Source of the DNA: Promethearchaeota archaeon
Lineage (GTDB): Archaea; Asgardarchaeota; Lokiarchaeia; Sigyniarchaeales; SOKP01
Length of the DNA stretch: 64,000 nt
Assembly (NCBI GenBank): GCA_016839555.1
Contig: JAEOUA010000003.1
Location: 124,001-188,000 of the forward strand
Reading direction: 5' to 3'
Both the position numbers and the translations under genes were made by a program. Within the stretch, counting starts at the first letter, position 1, and each line of letters begins with the position of its first letter. Shown in pieces: positions 18,527 through 27,080 of this stretch. Under the pieces are notes generated by a model. That model was not told the origin of the DNA, searched no databases, and saw only the letters and a program-made list of their open reading frames with translations.

Positions 18527-18950
18527 TTTACTTTCTTTTTTTCCTTTTTGTTAAAAATATGAGAATAAATGAGATTAAAAGTTCTCAGATTTCCTCAATC
18601 ATTATAAGGATGATCCCTTTAATTCGGGATTTTTTTTATACTAAGTTAATAGGAGATAGCTTCTATTACCCTTAGAAGACTATTTGAAACATCCAAAACC
18701 TTAAATATCTCAGAATAAACCACAAAACTACAAAATTTTTTTTATAAGTTAAGATCAATATTAACACTGTTAAGATAGTTATTAACTTAGATAGTTAAGA
18801 GATCTATTTTTTGAGACTGATCGGAAGAAGATTGAAAAAGAAGATTTATCAGATAACTGGGTTTCGTGTTTTAGATATTCCGAGAATCCTTTAAAATTGC
18901 TTAATTCTAAAGCAATTTGTCTTATTCATACATATATGAGAATTTTTCAT
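18527..18950. other. Intergenic region upstream of the spt5 leader element
   Basis: AT-rich DNA with pyrimidine runs just after the preceding stop (T7 at about 18544-18551, terminator-like). No frame or RNA fold is evident. It adjoins the repeated 121-nt element that starts at 18951. Confidence 0.35.
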
Positions 18951-19071
18951 TAATTTTCTATAAGAATATTAGAGATCTTTTAATTTTATTAATATTTTGC
19001 TAATCTAATACTGTTGAGCTCTAATAAAGGAAAAATTTTATTTATTTTGGTTAATTAAAGAGTAATAATTA
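18951..19071 (+). repeat. Copy 1 of a 121-nt conserved upstream element (before spt5)
   Basis: Aligned by hand against 24944-25064, this stretch matches without gaps at about 103 of 121 positions. Invariant blocks include TAATTTTCTATAAGAAT, ATATTTTGCTAAT, AAAAATTTTATTTATTTT and AGTAATAATTA. It ends 38 bases before the spt5 ATG. Position and orientation are the same relative to both downstream genes, so a shared promoter, leader or regulatory RNA element is likely. Confidence 0.85.
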
Positions 19072-19108
19072 TTGAAATTTTTGATAATTCAAATTAGGAG
19101 AAAAAGAT

Positions 19109-19882
19109 ATGACGGAACAAGAAAAAGATATGGGTGAAGATATAGATTCAGAAGAACTAATTACTGAAGAGGATAAAGAAAGATTAATGGATCTTACTAC
19201 CCTTTTTGCTGTAAGAACCACAATTAATCAAGAAAGTAATATTTTAAAACAGATTTTTTATCGCTTTCGGATTCTTGATGAAGTTCCAGATATCAGAGCC
19301 ATCTTAGTTTCTCCATTGCTTCCGGGATATGTATTCTTCGAGGCACCCCAAAAGAGAGATGTTCAGATAGCCGTCCAGGGAATTCCACATATAAAGGGAA
19401 GAATTGTACAGAACATTAATTTAGGGGAAATTAAACATGTTCTCTTGCCTAGAAGTGTTACAGAATATTTAGAAGTAGGTGATACTGTAGAAATTATAAG
19501 TGGTGTATTTGAAGGTGCCCGTGCGAAAGTTATGAGAATGCCACATGATACTTCTAGCAGTGAAGAAGTAGTAGTGCGCCTCCTTCAAGAAGAAACTCCA
19601 ATTACTATAAAGATCCATGGAGACTATCTTAAATTAGTTGGCAAGAAAGAAAAGGAAGAAGAAGAGGAAGAAATAATAGTTCCTCAAGTAAAGGTCAGTA
19701 CTTCTCAAGAAACAATGAAAGACTTAGATAAAGCATTAAGTTTTGAAGAAGAATTTGAAGCAGAATATGAAGGAGAGGAAGAACCAGAATCCAAATATGA
19801 AGAAATTGAAGAGGAGGAAGAAGAGGAAGAGGAAGAGGAATATGAAGAAGAAGATGCGTGGGCTAAATTTGACGGGTTTTAA
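19109..19882 (+). CDS. spt5: Transcription elongation factor Spt5 (NusG-like) with acidic tail
   Basis: A 257-residue protein. The NGN domain (about residues 28-112) includes LFAVRTTINQESN and LLPGYVFFEA; the KOW domain (about 118-175) includes VGDTVEIISGVFEGARAKV. Spt5 pairs with Spt4 (encoded at 29702) and clamps RNA polymerase for processive elongation. Residues from about 180 to the end are an unusual tail dominated by Glu, with long Glu runs between 225 and 250; a short acidic N-terminus (first 28 residues) is also present. Typical archaeal Spt5 is about 150 residues, so both extensions are additions. An AGGAG lies eight bases before the ATG. The usual neighbours secE and L11 are absent; the 121-nt element precedes it. 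Confidence 0.95.
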   Translation: MTEQEKDMGEDIDSEELITEEDKERLMDLTTLFAVRTTINQESNILKQIFYRFRILDEVPDIRAILVSPLLPGYVFFEAPQKRDVQIAVQGIPHIKGRIVQNINLGEIKHVLLPRSVTEYLEVGDTVEIISGVFEGARAKVMRMPHDTSSSEEVVVRLLQEETPITIKIHGDYLKLVGKKEKEEEEEEIIVPQVKVSTSQETMKDLDKALSFEEEFEAEYEGEEEPESKYEEIEEEEEEEEEEEYEEEDAWAKFDGF

Positions 19883-20066
19883 CTCATTTCTTTAAAATCA
19901 TGGAAGATGCCGGAAATGGATTAAATTCAGGTATTTTCTTCTAAATTTTTGATATTAATCTTAATCTTTTTATATCTGAATTATTATTAATTGAATATAT
20001 AATTAGATTATAAAGGGTTAAACAAAAAAGGGAATAAACACATCGAAACCCCTTCTATTTAAATTA

Positions 20067-20819
20067 ATGATTAAAAGCATTTTTATACAAAAAGGAAATA
20101 CAGGAGAGCTTATATTTTTTAAAACTTATGAGGATCTTTTTGATATTAAGTTAACTAGTAGTTTTTTAAGCGCTATTTTCTCATTTGTGAAACAGACTTT
20201 AAGAACAGAAATGCTCTCGGAAATTGAAGTTGGTCCATTTAGATTTATTTTTGAAATTGAAAAATTAGGGAATGATGAGCTTTTATTTGCGCTCTTTGCA
20301 GATCGAACAGACAATCTTGTTGAACTAAGAAATCATTTACGTGAAATTCAGACCCAATTTTTAAAAAGATTTGATGAATCTTCTTTAACTCATGGATTCG
20401 ATGGAGAGATTACAAAATTCAAAGCATTTGAAGAAAACATCGAAAATATATTGGAAGATAATAAGAGGCTTATTTCTGAAAGCATAAAAAAAGATATAAT
20501 AAAGGTTTTTGAGGAACTACATAAATTTTCCGTATTTGTGGTATCATCAGCTTTAATCACTCAAACGGGAAGGGTTGTTGTATCTTATTTAGATGCAAAT
20601 ATTCTCTCTGAAATAATTCGCTTATTAGAAGGGCGGTTTATTACTGGTAATTATAGAATTAATGAATTGATTTCACTGGAGGAGTTTGGTATCCTTTCAT
20701 TGAAGGGGATAGATGAACATTTCATTTCAGTCATTCAATTCAGAAAGGATTGTCCTTTTGAAACAAGCTTACTTATAGCGAAAAAATTTTCTAATAGATT
20801 AAAAAAATTGATCATTTAA
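20067..20819 (+). CDS. Probable longin-like / roadblock-like protein
   Basis: A 250-residue soluble protein of two alpha/beta halves. The N-terminal half begins with IKSIFIQKGNTGELIFFKTY, then a helix, then strands IGPFRFIFEIE-like and ELLFALFADRT and a long helix: this order suits the longin fold of Asgard trafficking-type proteins. The C-terminal half, with VFVVSSALITQTGRVVVSYL, a helix and FGILSLKG...HFISVIQF, looks like a roadblock/LC7 (profilin-like) fold. Both folds serve as GTPase platforms in eukaryotes. The assignment rests on secondary-structure pattern only and could be wrong; existence of the gene is sure. It follows spt5 by 185 bases on the same strand. Confidence 0.6.
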   Translation: MIKSIFIQKGNTGELIFFKTYEDLFDIKLTSSFLSAIFSFVKQTLRTEMLSEIEVGPFRFIFEIEKLGNDELLFALFADRTDNLVELRNHLREIQTQFLKRFDESSLTHGFDGEITKFKAFEENIENILEDNKRLISESIKKDIIKVFEELHKFSVFVVSSALITQTGRVVVSYLDANILSEIIRLLEGRFITGNYRINELISLEEFGILSLKGIDEHFISVIQFRKDCPFETSLLIAKKFSNRLKKLII

Positions 20820-21021
20820 AATTACTATTTTCTACAAAATAGTATAGTTTTAAAAAGAATTAGTAATAAACTGTTCACTATTTTTTCTACTTTTTAAAAA
20901 ATTATTTTCAATTATCTAAATGGAATTTAAAAAAAAATTAAAAAAGAATTTCATATTTTTACTATTATAAGAATTATTATAAAGTTATGAAAAAAACTTA
21001 AAAAAAATATAAGTGATAAAT

Positions 21022-22317
21022 ATGGGAAGAAGGTTTGAAGTTCAAGCAATTAATGACGAAATTTTGGATGCAATGAGCTTGGAGAATCGATATAACTTCG
21101 TTAATAATAACTTAAGATCTGTATTAACACCCGATCAATTTAGTTTTTTTAATGAAGTGCAAAGATTTTGTAAACGATTTGAAAAGAAAAATGATATAAC
21201 ACATGGACCAGAAGAAGATGTATATGATTGGGTTCCTGAATTTGGTAAAAAAGGCTATATTTCTAGATTTCATGACTATTCGAAAATAGGACTCGACAAT
21301 TTACAACCTTATGGTGCGGTCGCAGATTTTCTTAGAAGTCTTGCTATTGATCTCTTTGATACACAATTTGCAATGGGTGCCGGAGCTACAGTATTAGCAA
21401 CTAATCCGCTTTGGGAACATCATGAGAATATCCCAGTGCGTTTAGAAGCTCTGCGAGATATGTTAACAGGGAAGAGTTGTGGTGCAATTTTAATTACAGA
21501 ACCAGAAAGAGGTTCTGATGCAACTCATATGTTAACCACTTGTGAAGAACAACCAGATGGTAGTTTTATATTAAATGGAACCAAAATTTTCAGTACTAAT
21601 GCTCCTAAATCGGATTGGGTTGTTGCATATGCTACCTCGGAGGCAAATAATTCAAATACAATGGCACAATTTTTAATTAATACTAATTGGGAGGGAATTG
21701 ACGTTCAGCGTGTGGGAATTCCATGGGTTCCGAAATTATATTTGGGAAAAGAAGAATTGGTGAATTTAAGAGTACCTAAGGAATATGTTTTGGGGGGACC
21801 TGGAAGAGGAAAGGCTCATCTTTTTGAAGGGTTAATCCCAGAAAGAATTGGAATTGCTATGGTTTCAATTTCCCAATGCTGGGGAGCTATAACTCTTGCA
21901 ACGATCTATGCTAATATGAGAGAACAGATGGGAAAAAAAATATTAATATGGCAAGGAGTAGGGTTTCCATTAACAGACTATTGGTCCAAAACAACTAATC
22001 TGACACTAGCATTATTAAAGTTTTGTGAATTATATGATGAGAAAATTGAAAAATTTGGAGAAGAGCTTCCTAATATTATTCGTCAAACTATGGTTGCCTC
22101 CGCAAGTCAACTAAAATATCATATCACTAATTTATCAAAAGAAATATGTTATGAATGTGGGAATTTAATGGGTGGAGCCGGTGTATGCGATAACACAGCA
22201 ATGCATGATTACATGAACATTTCTAGAATTCAAGAAGTAATCGGAGGAACTAGTCAAATACAGCAATATATTATGAGTATGAGCTTAAGAACTTTGTATA
22301 AAATGTCTGTACTATAA
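21022..22317 (+). CDS. Acyl-CoA dehydrogenase family protein
   Basis: An FAD flavoprotein of about 431 residues. Middle-domain motifs are clear: ILITEPERGSDATHML (about residue 158) and LNGTKIFSTNA; the C-terminal helical domain carries GGAGVCDN and IGGTSQIQQY. In medium-chain enzymes the catalytic base Glu lies where this protein has Gly (VIGGTSQ), so the base must come from another helix, as in isovaleryl-CoA dehydrogenase, or chemistry differs. ATG 21022 is preferred over GTG 21013. There are no electron-transfer flavoprotein genes nearby. Substrate unknown; fatty or amino-acid-derived acyl-CoA are both possible. Confidence 0.92.
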   Translation: MGRRFEVQAINDEILDAMSLENRYNFVNNNLRSVLTPDQFSFFNEVQRFCKRFEKKNDITHGPEEDVYDWVPEFGKKGYISRFHDYSKIGLDNLQPYGAVADFLRSLAIDLFDTQFAMGAGATVLATNPLWEHHENIPVRLEALRDMLTGKSCGAILITEPERGSDATHMLTTCEEQPDGSFILNGTKIFSTNAPKSDWVVAYATSEANNSNTMAQFLINTNWEGIDVQRVGIPWVPKLYLGKEELVNLRVPKEYVLGGPGRGKAHLFEGLIPERIGIAMVSISQCWGAITLATIYANMREQMGKKILIWQGVGFPLTDYWSKTTNLTLALLKFCELYDEKIEKFGEELPNIIRQTMVASASQLKYHITNLSKEICYECGNLMGGAGVCDNTAMHDYMNISRIQEVIGGTSQIQQYIMSMSLRTLYKMSVL

Positions 22318-22463
22318 TTCTAATGGGAAAATTGATATAATTTTCTCAATTTTATTCATTTTTCTTTTTTATTTGTTTCTTTTTTAAAATTTGTTAGTAT
22401 TAAAACTATTAAATGTCTTTATTTTCGGTAAATGATTAGTAAAAAAAATATGAAAAGAAAAGC

Positions 22464-24533
22464 CTAATCACTTTTTAGATTATATAATTTTTTTTCAATT
22501 TCTTTATTTAGTTTATTGATCTGCTTTTCTAAATCATTAATTTCAGCTTTTATTGCTTCAAATCTGTTTTCTTGTAAGGTCAATTTATTTACATATTTTT
22601 CTTTTAATGATGCTTCTTGGGTGCTATCTCCTAATACTGAGATATTTTCTCGTAATCGTTCTTGTTCCGATATCATTTGATTTTGTTCATTTTCTAATTT
22701 TGATTTTTGATTTTGAAATTGGGCAAGATCCCCAATTAATTCTGCTATTTCTCTTAAATTGGATTCTAATTCCTTTTCAATGAATTGCTTTTTAATATAG
22801 AAAGAGATTTTATTTAATATATCTTTTTTCGTCCAATTCCAAATATAGTAACTAGAATAATTCTCTTTTCGCTCTAGAAGTTTAAATTCTATAGCGGATT
22901 TAGGCTCCAAAATCAGTTTAAAACGCCAATAATTGGCGGTTTCCTCTGGTTCCTCTGGCTTTTCAATAATTTTATAATCGGGTTTCTTAGGATGATCAAT
23001 ATATAATTCTTTGGGTTCTTCAGTTTTATTTTTAATTTTATAAACTGTGTTGAGGTTAGTATAATAGTATTCATAACAATATGCTCCACCAAAAGAGACT
23101 TTATGAACATTTAGATTCTCTGTTTTTTGTTCAGTATTAATAATGACTGCTTGTTCAACAGCATAATTCAATAATCGAGTATCATCTTTATTCATAAATG
23201 GAATTATGGATTCACCAGCTAAATTATCATCATAAATAATAGTAACAGGTCCACGTTCTAAGATAAGCGCGCTATTATTTGTTATTTCTAAGCAAGCATT
23301 TGGATTCTTATCATGTTCATTTTTATTATATAAAAGAATTTTTTTGGTCTTAATTTCTTCAGTTAAGAGTGGCACGAGTGCACTTTTTTTTCTTTTAATT
23401 GTCACTGGATTTGATATCTTATATTCGAATAATTCCCCTAACTCTTTTGTTTGAGTTTTTGTTGCAAATCTCATTTTATCTAACAACATATCATCACTTA
23501 ATCCCCCACTTATAGTAGTGTCTGGAGAAGTCATTACAGCTCTTGCTGGTGCCATTGGAGCTTTTGCATACTCCATAGCTGTTCCAATTGCCTCTTTTTT
23601 CATTTTTGGGGCGCCGCCGCCACGATATGCTTTAAATTCATCGAAGGCCATTTCTTCCTCAATATCTGTTGGTTTAGCACTAAGAACTTTAGGGGGTTCT
23701 ATAATTGGGCGTTCCATGATAATGGGCCTATAAAAATCATAAATAAATGAAACAGGCATTCCAGCAACAAGCGTAAGCTCAATATCCTCCCAATCTTGAT
23801 TAGTAATATTTTCAATGAGGGAATAACCCGCTAATAAGCATTTATTTTGTTCTTCTTGCTCTTTACTCATAATTAGCCGATAGGAAGTTTTCCAAATAGG
23901 AGATTCGTGTAAATATGATACAAATATGGTTCTTTCATTTTCATCATTTCCCCCAGATTCACAATTAATAATAATTTTTTTTGAATCCTTCTTAATGCCT
24001 GAAATTATTGTATCTAAAAAGAATTTCAAATCATTTTTTATATCTTTGTTTAAAACATCAAATTCACTAATCTCAGAAAAGGGAATTTTTACAATTTTTC
24101 CAGTTTCTTCCAATAATAATACTAATAATTTATCGGTTATTTTTATATCATTTTTGATTTTCTCTATTTCTTCCATTCCCATGATGATACCTTTTCTTTT
24201 TTCGGAAGTTTGCCTACCGATGGAAATTTCTATTTTTGCTCCCTTTAATTGGGTGATTAATGAGGTAAAAGAATTCACATTTGGAATATCGATCATAATA
24301 TTTTTTAATAACTGGTCAGGTGTGATAGCTGCATCGTAAGAGATAAAACTGATATGCCCCTTCTCACTAGTATCTAATACAAATAAGGATTTTAGTATAT
24401 CATTCATCTCATCAACGTTAAATTCCAATTCAAATGTTCCTGTACCTTTCATAGTACCTTTTAAGAGAAAATAACCAATCCCATGCTTAAAGATAATGAT
24501 TTTTTCAATTTTCAACTTATTTTCTTGATTCAT
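22464..24533 (-). CDS. DUF4139 (mucoidy-inhibitor-A-like) protein with coiled coil
   Basis: About 689 residues from the ATG at 24533; a GTG at 24572 would add 13 residues of poor character. The N-terminal IIIFKHGIGYFLLKG, central YLHESPIWKTSYRLI, NQDWEDIELTLVAGMPVSFIYD and later VPFMNK-like strands are hallmarks of the DUF4139 family, beta-sandwich proteins of unknown function found in all domains. A glycine- and alanine-rich linker lies near residue 300 (RGGGAPKMKK), and the last 90 residues are a coiled coil. No signal peptide is seen. It is convergent with the acyl-CoA dehydrogenase. Confidence 0.85.
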   Translation of the reverse strand: MNQENKLKIEKIIIFKHGIGYFLLKGTMKGTGTFELEFNVDEMNDILKSLFVLDTSEKGHISFISYDAAITPDQLLKNIMIDIPNVNSFTSLITQLKGAKIEISIGRQTSEKRKGIIMGMEEIEKIKNDIKITDKLLVLLLEETGKIVKIPFSEISEFDVLNKDIKNDLKFFLDTIISGIKKDSKKIIINCESGGNDENERTIFVSYLHESPIWKTSYRLIMSKEQEEQNKCLLAGYSLIENITNQDWEDIELTLVAGMPVSFIYDFYRPIIMERPIIEPPKVLSAKPTDIEEEMAFDEFKAYRGGGAPKMKKEAIGTAMEYAKAPMAPARAVMTSPDTTISGGLSDDMLLDKMRFATKTQTKELGELFEYKISNPVTIKRKKSALVPLLTEEIKTKKILLYNKNEHDKNPNACLEITNNSALILERGPVTIIYDDNLAGESIIPFMNKDDTRLLNYAVEQAVIINTEQKTENLNVHKVSFGGAYCYEYYYTNLNTVYKIKNKTEEPKELYIDHPKKPDYKIIEKPEEPEETANYWRFKLILEPKSAIEFKLLERKENYSSYYIWNWTKKDILNKISFYIKKQFIEKELESNLREIAELIGDLAQFQNQKSKLENEQNQMISEQERLRENISVLGDSTQEASLKEKYVNKLTLQENRFEAIKAEINDLEKQINKLNKEIEKKLYNLKSD

Positions 24534-24703
24534 AAAAATGATATGGCGATAATAATATTTAACTTTTCTCACATTACCTTTTTTTGTTGTTTTGTGAAAG
24601 TTAAGGATAAATTTATAAAAATCAATAAAATATTTTAGGAAAAAATAACTATCTTTTATAAGAAAAATAAATTATTTACTTCTTTTTAGAGGAAAACTTT
24701 ATA

Positions 24704-24904
24704 ATGATAATACCCATTAGATGTTTTTCATGCGGAAAGTTAATTGCTCATGTATATGAACCATATTTAGAAGCTATAAAAAAAGGGGAAAGCTCTGAAG
24801 AAGCATTCGAAAAGCTAGGAATTAAAAGATGGTGCTGCAGACGTATGATAGTGTCTCATATTAACCTTATCGATGATCTGCTTAAATTTCCAAGATTGCA
24901 ATAA
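24704..24904 (+). CDS. rpoN: RNA polymerase subunit N (Rpb10)
   Basis: A 66-residue protein with the family's zinc-binding pattern: IRCFSCGK at the N-terminus and RWCCRRMIVSH at about residues 43-53. It is a small structural subunit of archaeal RNA polymerase, assembling with subunits D, L and P. An AGAGGA lies about 10 bases before the ATG. It precedes the L7Ae-S28e pair on the same strand; the usual neighbours S9 and L13 are absent. Length and motifs are normal. Confidence 0.97.
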   Translation: MIIPIRCFSCGKLIAHVYEPYLEAIKKGESSEEAFEKLGIKRWCCRRMIVSHINLIDDLLKFPRLQ

Positions 24905-24943
24905 GGATTATTTCTTTTTTTAAAGATATACAGTAATATTCAA

Positions 24944-25064
24944 TAATTTTCTATAAGAATAATAGAGTTTTATTATTTTTACCGATATTTTGCTAATTTA
25001 ATCCTATTGGGTTCTATTAAAGCAAAAATTTTATTTATTTTAGTTAATTAAACAGTAATAATTA
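24944..25064 (+). repeat. Copy 2 of the 121-nt conserved upstream element (before L7Ae)
   Basis: This is the partner of the element at 18951-19071: gapless, about 85% identical, in the same orientation. It ends 44 bases before the L7Ae ATG at 25108. Between the copies only the segment around 24968-24984 is poorly conserved. It likely contains the promoter or leader of the ribosomal operon. Confidence 0.85.
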
Positions 25065-25107
25065 GATCGATGATTAATGAAAATATTTATTAAAGTATTT
25101 GAATGAG

Positions 25108-25491
25108 ATGAGTAAAATGAGTTATGTAAAATTTAAGACACCTGATAATATGCAATCAGAAATAAAACAGGTATTAAATGGCATTGCTAAGACGCGCGGT
25201 TCGAAAATACGTAAAGGAATGAACGAAACGACAAAATCAATAGAAAGGGGACTAGCAAAATTAGTAGTTATGGCCGAAGATGTCAGTCCTCCAGAAATTT
25301 TATTTCATATGCCTATTTTATGTGAAGAAAAAGATATCCCCTATGGATATATAAAGAAACAAGAGGATTTAGGGAATGCGGTAAGAATCAATGTAGCAGC
25401 ATCATCAATTGCCATAGAAGACGCAGGATCCTCTGAGAATGAACAAGATCTTAATAATTTAATAAAAAAAATTGAAACCCTAAGCAAATAA
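25108..25491 (+). CDS. rpl7ae: Ribosomal protein L7Ae
   Basis: About 127 residues. The RNA-binding core of the L7Ae/L30e family is evident: RGSKIRKGMNETTKSIERG, LVVMAEDVSPPEI and CEEKDIPYGYI. It binds kink-turns in 23S rRNA, in C/D and H/ACA guide RNAs and in RNase P. The ATG at 25108 is preferred; a TTG at 25099 is in frame. It is followed by S28e after 34 bases, the standard archaeal order; the L24e and nucleoside-diphosphate kinase genes that often follow are missing here. Confidence 0.96.
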   Translation: MSKMSYVKFKTPDNMQSEIKQVLNGIAKTRGSKIRKGMNETTKSIERGLAKLVVMAEDVSPPEILFHMPILCEEKDIPYGYIKKQEDLGNAVRINVAASSIAIEDAGSSENEQDLNNLIKKIETLSK

Positions 25492-25525
25492 TTGATAATA
25501 AATATAAAAAAAAGATTTTAGAACA

Positions 25526-25774
25526 ATGTCTTCGAAAAAAAAAAGTGAATCAACGGGATATGAAGAAAATGCTTCGATTCCCGCTCAAGTAATACAAGTT
25601 GTGGGGAGAACAGGGTTAACTGGAGAAATAAATCAGATTAAAGTACGTATTTTAGAAGGGAGAGATAAAAACAGAATCCTCACGCGTAATGTAAAAGGTC
25701 CTGTAAGAGAGGATGATATTATCTTATTAAGAGAAGCAGAGAGAGAGGCTCGTAAGATTCGAAAGAGGAGATAA
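25526..25774 (+). CDS. rps28e: Ribosomal protein S28e
   Basis: An 82-residue OB-fold protein with the family hallmark [18 protein letters not shown], then [18 protein letters not shown] and the highly basic end [14 protein letters not shown]. It is slightly longer than the typical 70 residues because of a Ser/Lys-rich N-terminus. It is the second gene of the L7Ae operon. Confidence 0.96.
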   Translation: MSSKKKSESTGYEENASIPAQVIQVVGRTGLTGEINQIKVRILEGRDKNRILTRNVKGPVREDDIILLREAEREARKIRKRR

Positions 25775-25853
25775 TCATTTATAGTTCCGATTGCGCTAAA
25801 AATATTTAAAATTATTATAGATAACTAAATAATTATAATAAAAAAAATAAAAG

Positions 25854-26066
25854 CTATTTTTCTTCATCAAAAAAATTTAAAAGCTTTAAATTGATACTAT
25901 ATTCCTTTTCTAAATATTCTTTTAAAGCCAGCCTTACTGCTTGTGATCTACTTGAAACTATACCTTTTTCTTTTAGTTTTTGAATATTTTTATCGTAGAT
26001 TTCTGGAATATTAATTGTTATATTTTGCATGGGAGGTTTTTCTTCATTATTATTATTTTCTCTCAT
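25854..26066 (-). CDS. Ribbon-helix-helix (CopG-type) DNA-binding protein
   Basis: About 70 residues. The ribbon strand MQNITINIPEIY, the helix LKEKGIVSSRSQAVRLALKEYL and the acidic end are typical of CopG/Arc/MetJ regulators or antitoxins. I choose the ATG at 26066 because AAGGAG stands nine bases upstream of it; an ATG at 26093 lies upstream of that site. No toxin gene follows on the minus strand, so an autoregulated transcription factor is more likely than an antitoxin. Confidence 0.8.
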   Translation of the reverse strand: MRENNNNEEKPPMQNITINIPEIYDKNIQKLKEKGIVSSRSQAVRLALKEYLEKEYSINLKLLNFFDEEK

Positions 26067-26093
26067 ATAAACGGTCTCCTTATATAATTTCAT

Positions 26094-26395
26094 AAGAATG
26101 AGAAATATGAATAGTACCTAAATTGAATTAGATTAATTTTCGTATAGAATACCCTTTCTTATTCTCACTTTTTTTCAAAAATTATATAATAATTAAAGAT
26201 AAACTGATTTATAACTTTAATGTGTATTTATAAAGATCCCTATATCATAAGAATTTTTTGAACAATTATAAAATGGTTTTATATTTTAATTGAACAAAGT
26301 TTAACTAAATTTTAAGAAATCATACATTTAAATTGATCCAAAAAGACGAAAAATTAATTAAGTAAGGGTTTAAAGATATTAGGGCGCCGAATTAT
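26094..26395. other. 302-nt AT-rich intergenic region
   Basis: Spacer downstream of bud32 and upstream of the ribbon-helix-helix gene. TATA-like stretches occur (about 26170-26190). No coding frame or RNA fold is evident. Confidence 0.35.
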
Positions 26396-27070
26396 TTACA
26401 ATCGGTCCGATTTTTTAATATATCTCCCACGTGTCTCTATGACTTCAATATTTTTAATGATCGCATCGCAATCTCTTTTTGATGTTTTTTCATAAATCAA
26501 CCTATATCCTTGGAGAAATGCATTAAAACATATTTTATATTTATTACCATGAGAAGACATTAGAACTCTTTTAAACAGATGTAAATCAACACTTTTATCT
26601 TCAATAGTTTCAGAATATTCATGTAATCCGAAATCAATTAAAAAAATTTCTTCTTGTTCTGTTATTATTACATTACTAGTAGTAATATCTCCATGAATTT
26701 CACCGTGTAAATGTAATCGAGCTATGAATTCCCCTATTTTTTCAAAATATTTAATTAATTTAGAATTATTAAAGGTAGGTACTAAATTTTTTAATTTTTC
26801 ACCGGGTATAAAATCCATTATGATAAGAGCCTTTTCTGAATCGATTTCATATACTTTCGGAACATTAATTCCGTATTCTTTAACTTTAATTAGCGCTTTT
26901 GCTTCATTTATTGTTCTAAAAACCCTAATTCTCTGGTCTAATTCATTTAATCTATAATTTTTTGGTATTCGATGTTTAAAAATAACTTCTTTATCAAACC
27001 ATTTTCCATAATAAAGATAAGCTTCTGCTCCTTTCTTTAATAGATGTTCTCTTATAATAGATGAGTTCAT
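26396..27070 (-). CDS. bud32: KEOPS complex kinase/ATPase Bud32
   Basis: A 224-residue small protein-kinase-fold protein. Motifs: KKGAEAYLYYG (start), RIRVFRTINEAKALIKV, IHGDITTSNVII (catalytic loop) and LIDFGLHEYS, followed by KSVDLHLFKRVL. Bud32 stimulates Kae1 within KEOPS for t6A modification of tRNAs reading ANN codons. It begins 10 bases after kae1, so the two are translated from one mRNA; in some archaea they are fused. Length is normal. Confidence 0.97.
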   Translation of the reverse strand: MNSSIIREHLLKKGAEAYLYYGKWFDKEVIFKHRIPKNYRLNELDQRIRVFRTINEAKALIKVKEYGINVPKVYEIDSEKALIIMDFIPGEKLKNLVPTFNNSKLIKYFEKIGEFIARLHLHGEIHGDITTSNVIITEQEEIFLIDFGLHEYSETIEDKSVDLHLFKRVLMSSHGNKYKICFNAFLQGYRLIYEKTSKRDCDAIIKNIEVIETRGRYIKKSDRL

Positions 27071-27080
27071 TTTTCTTGTT

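Noticed and set aside
23926..24339. Plus-strand open frame opposite the DUF4139 gene
   Set aside because: Antisense of a well-supported family protein, with Phe/Ser/Ile-rich composition.
25854..26066. Ribbon-helix-helix protein as the antitoxin of a toxin-antitoxin pair
   Set aside because: No small toxin-like gene is adjacent on the same strand; the next minus-strand gene is bud32 after 330 bases.
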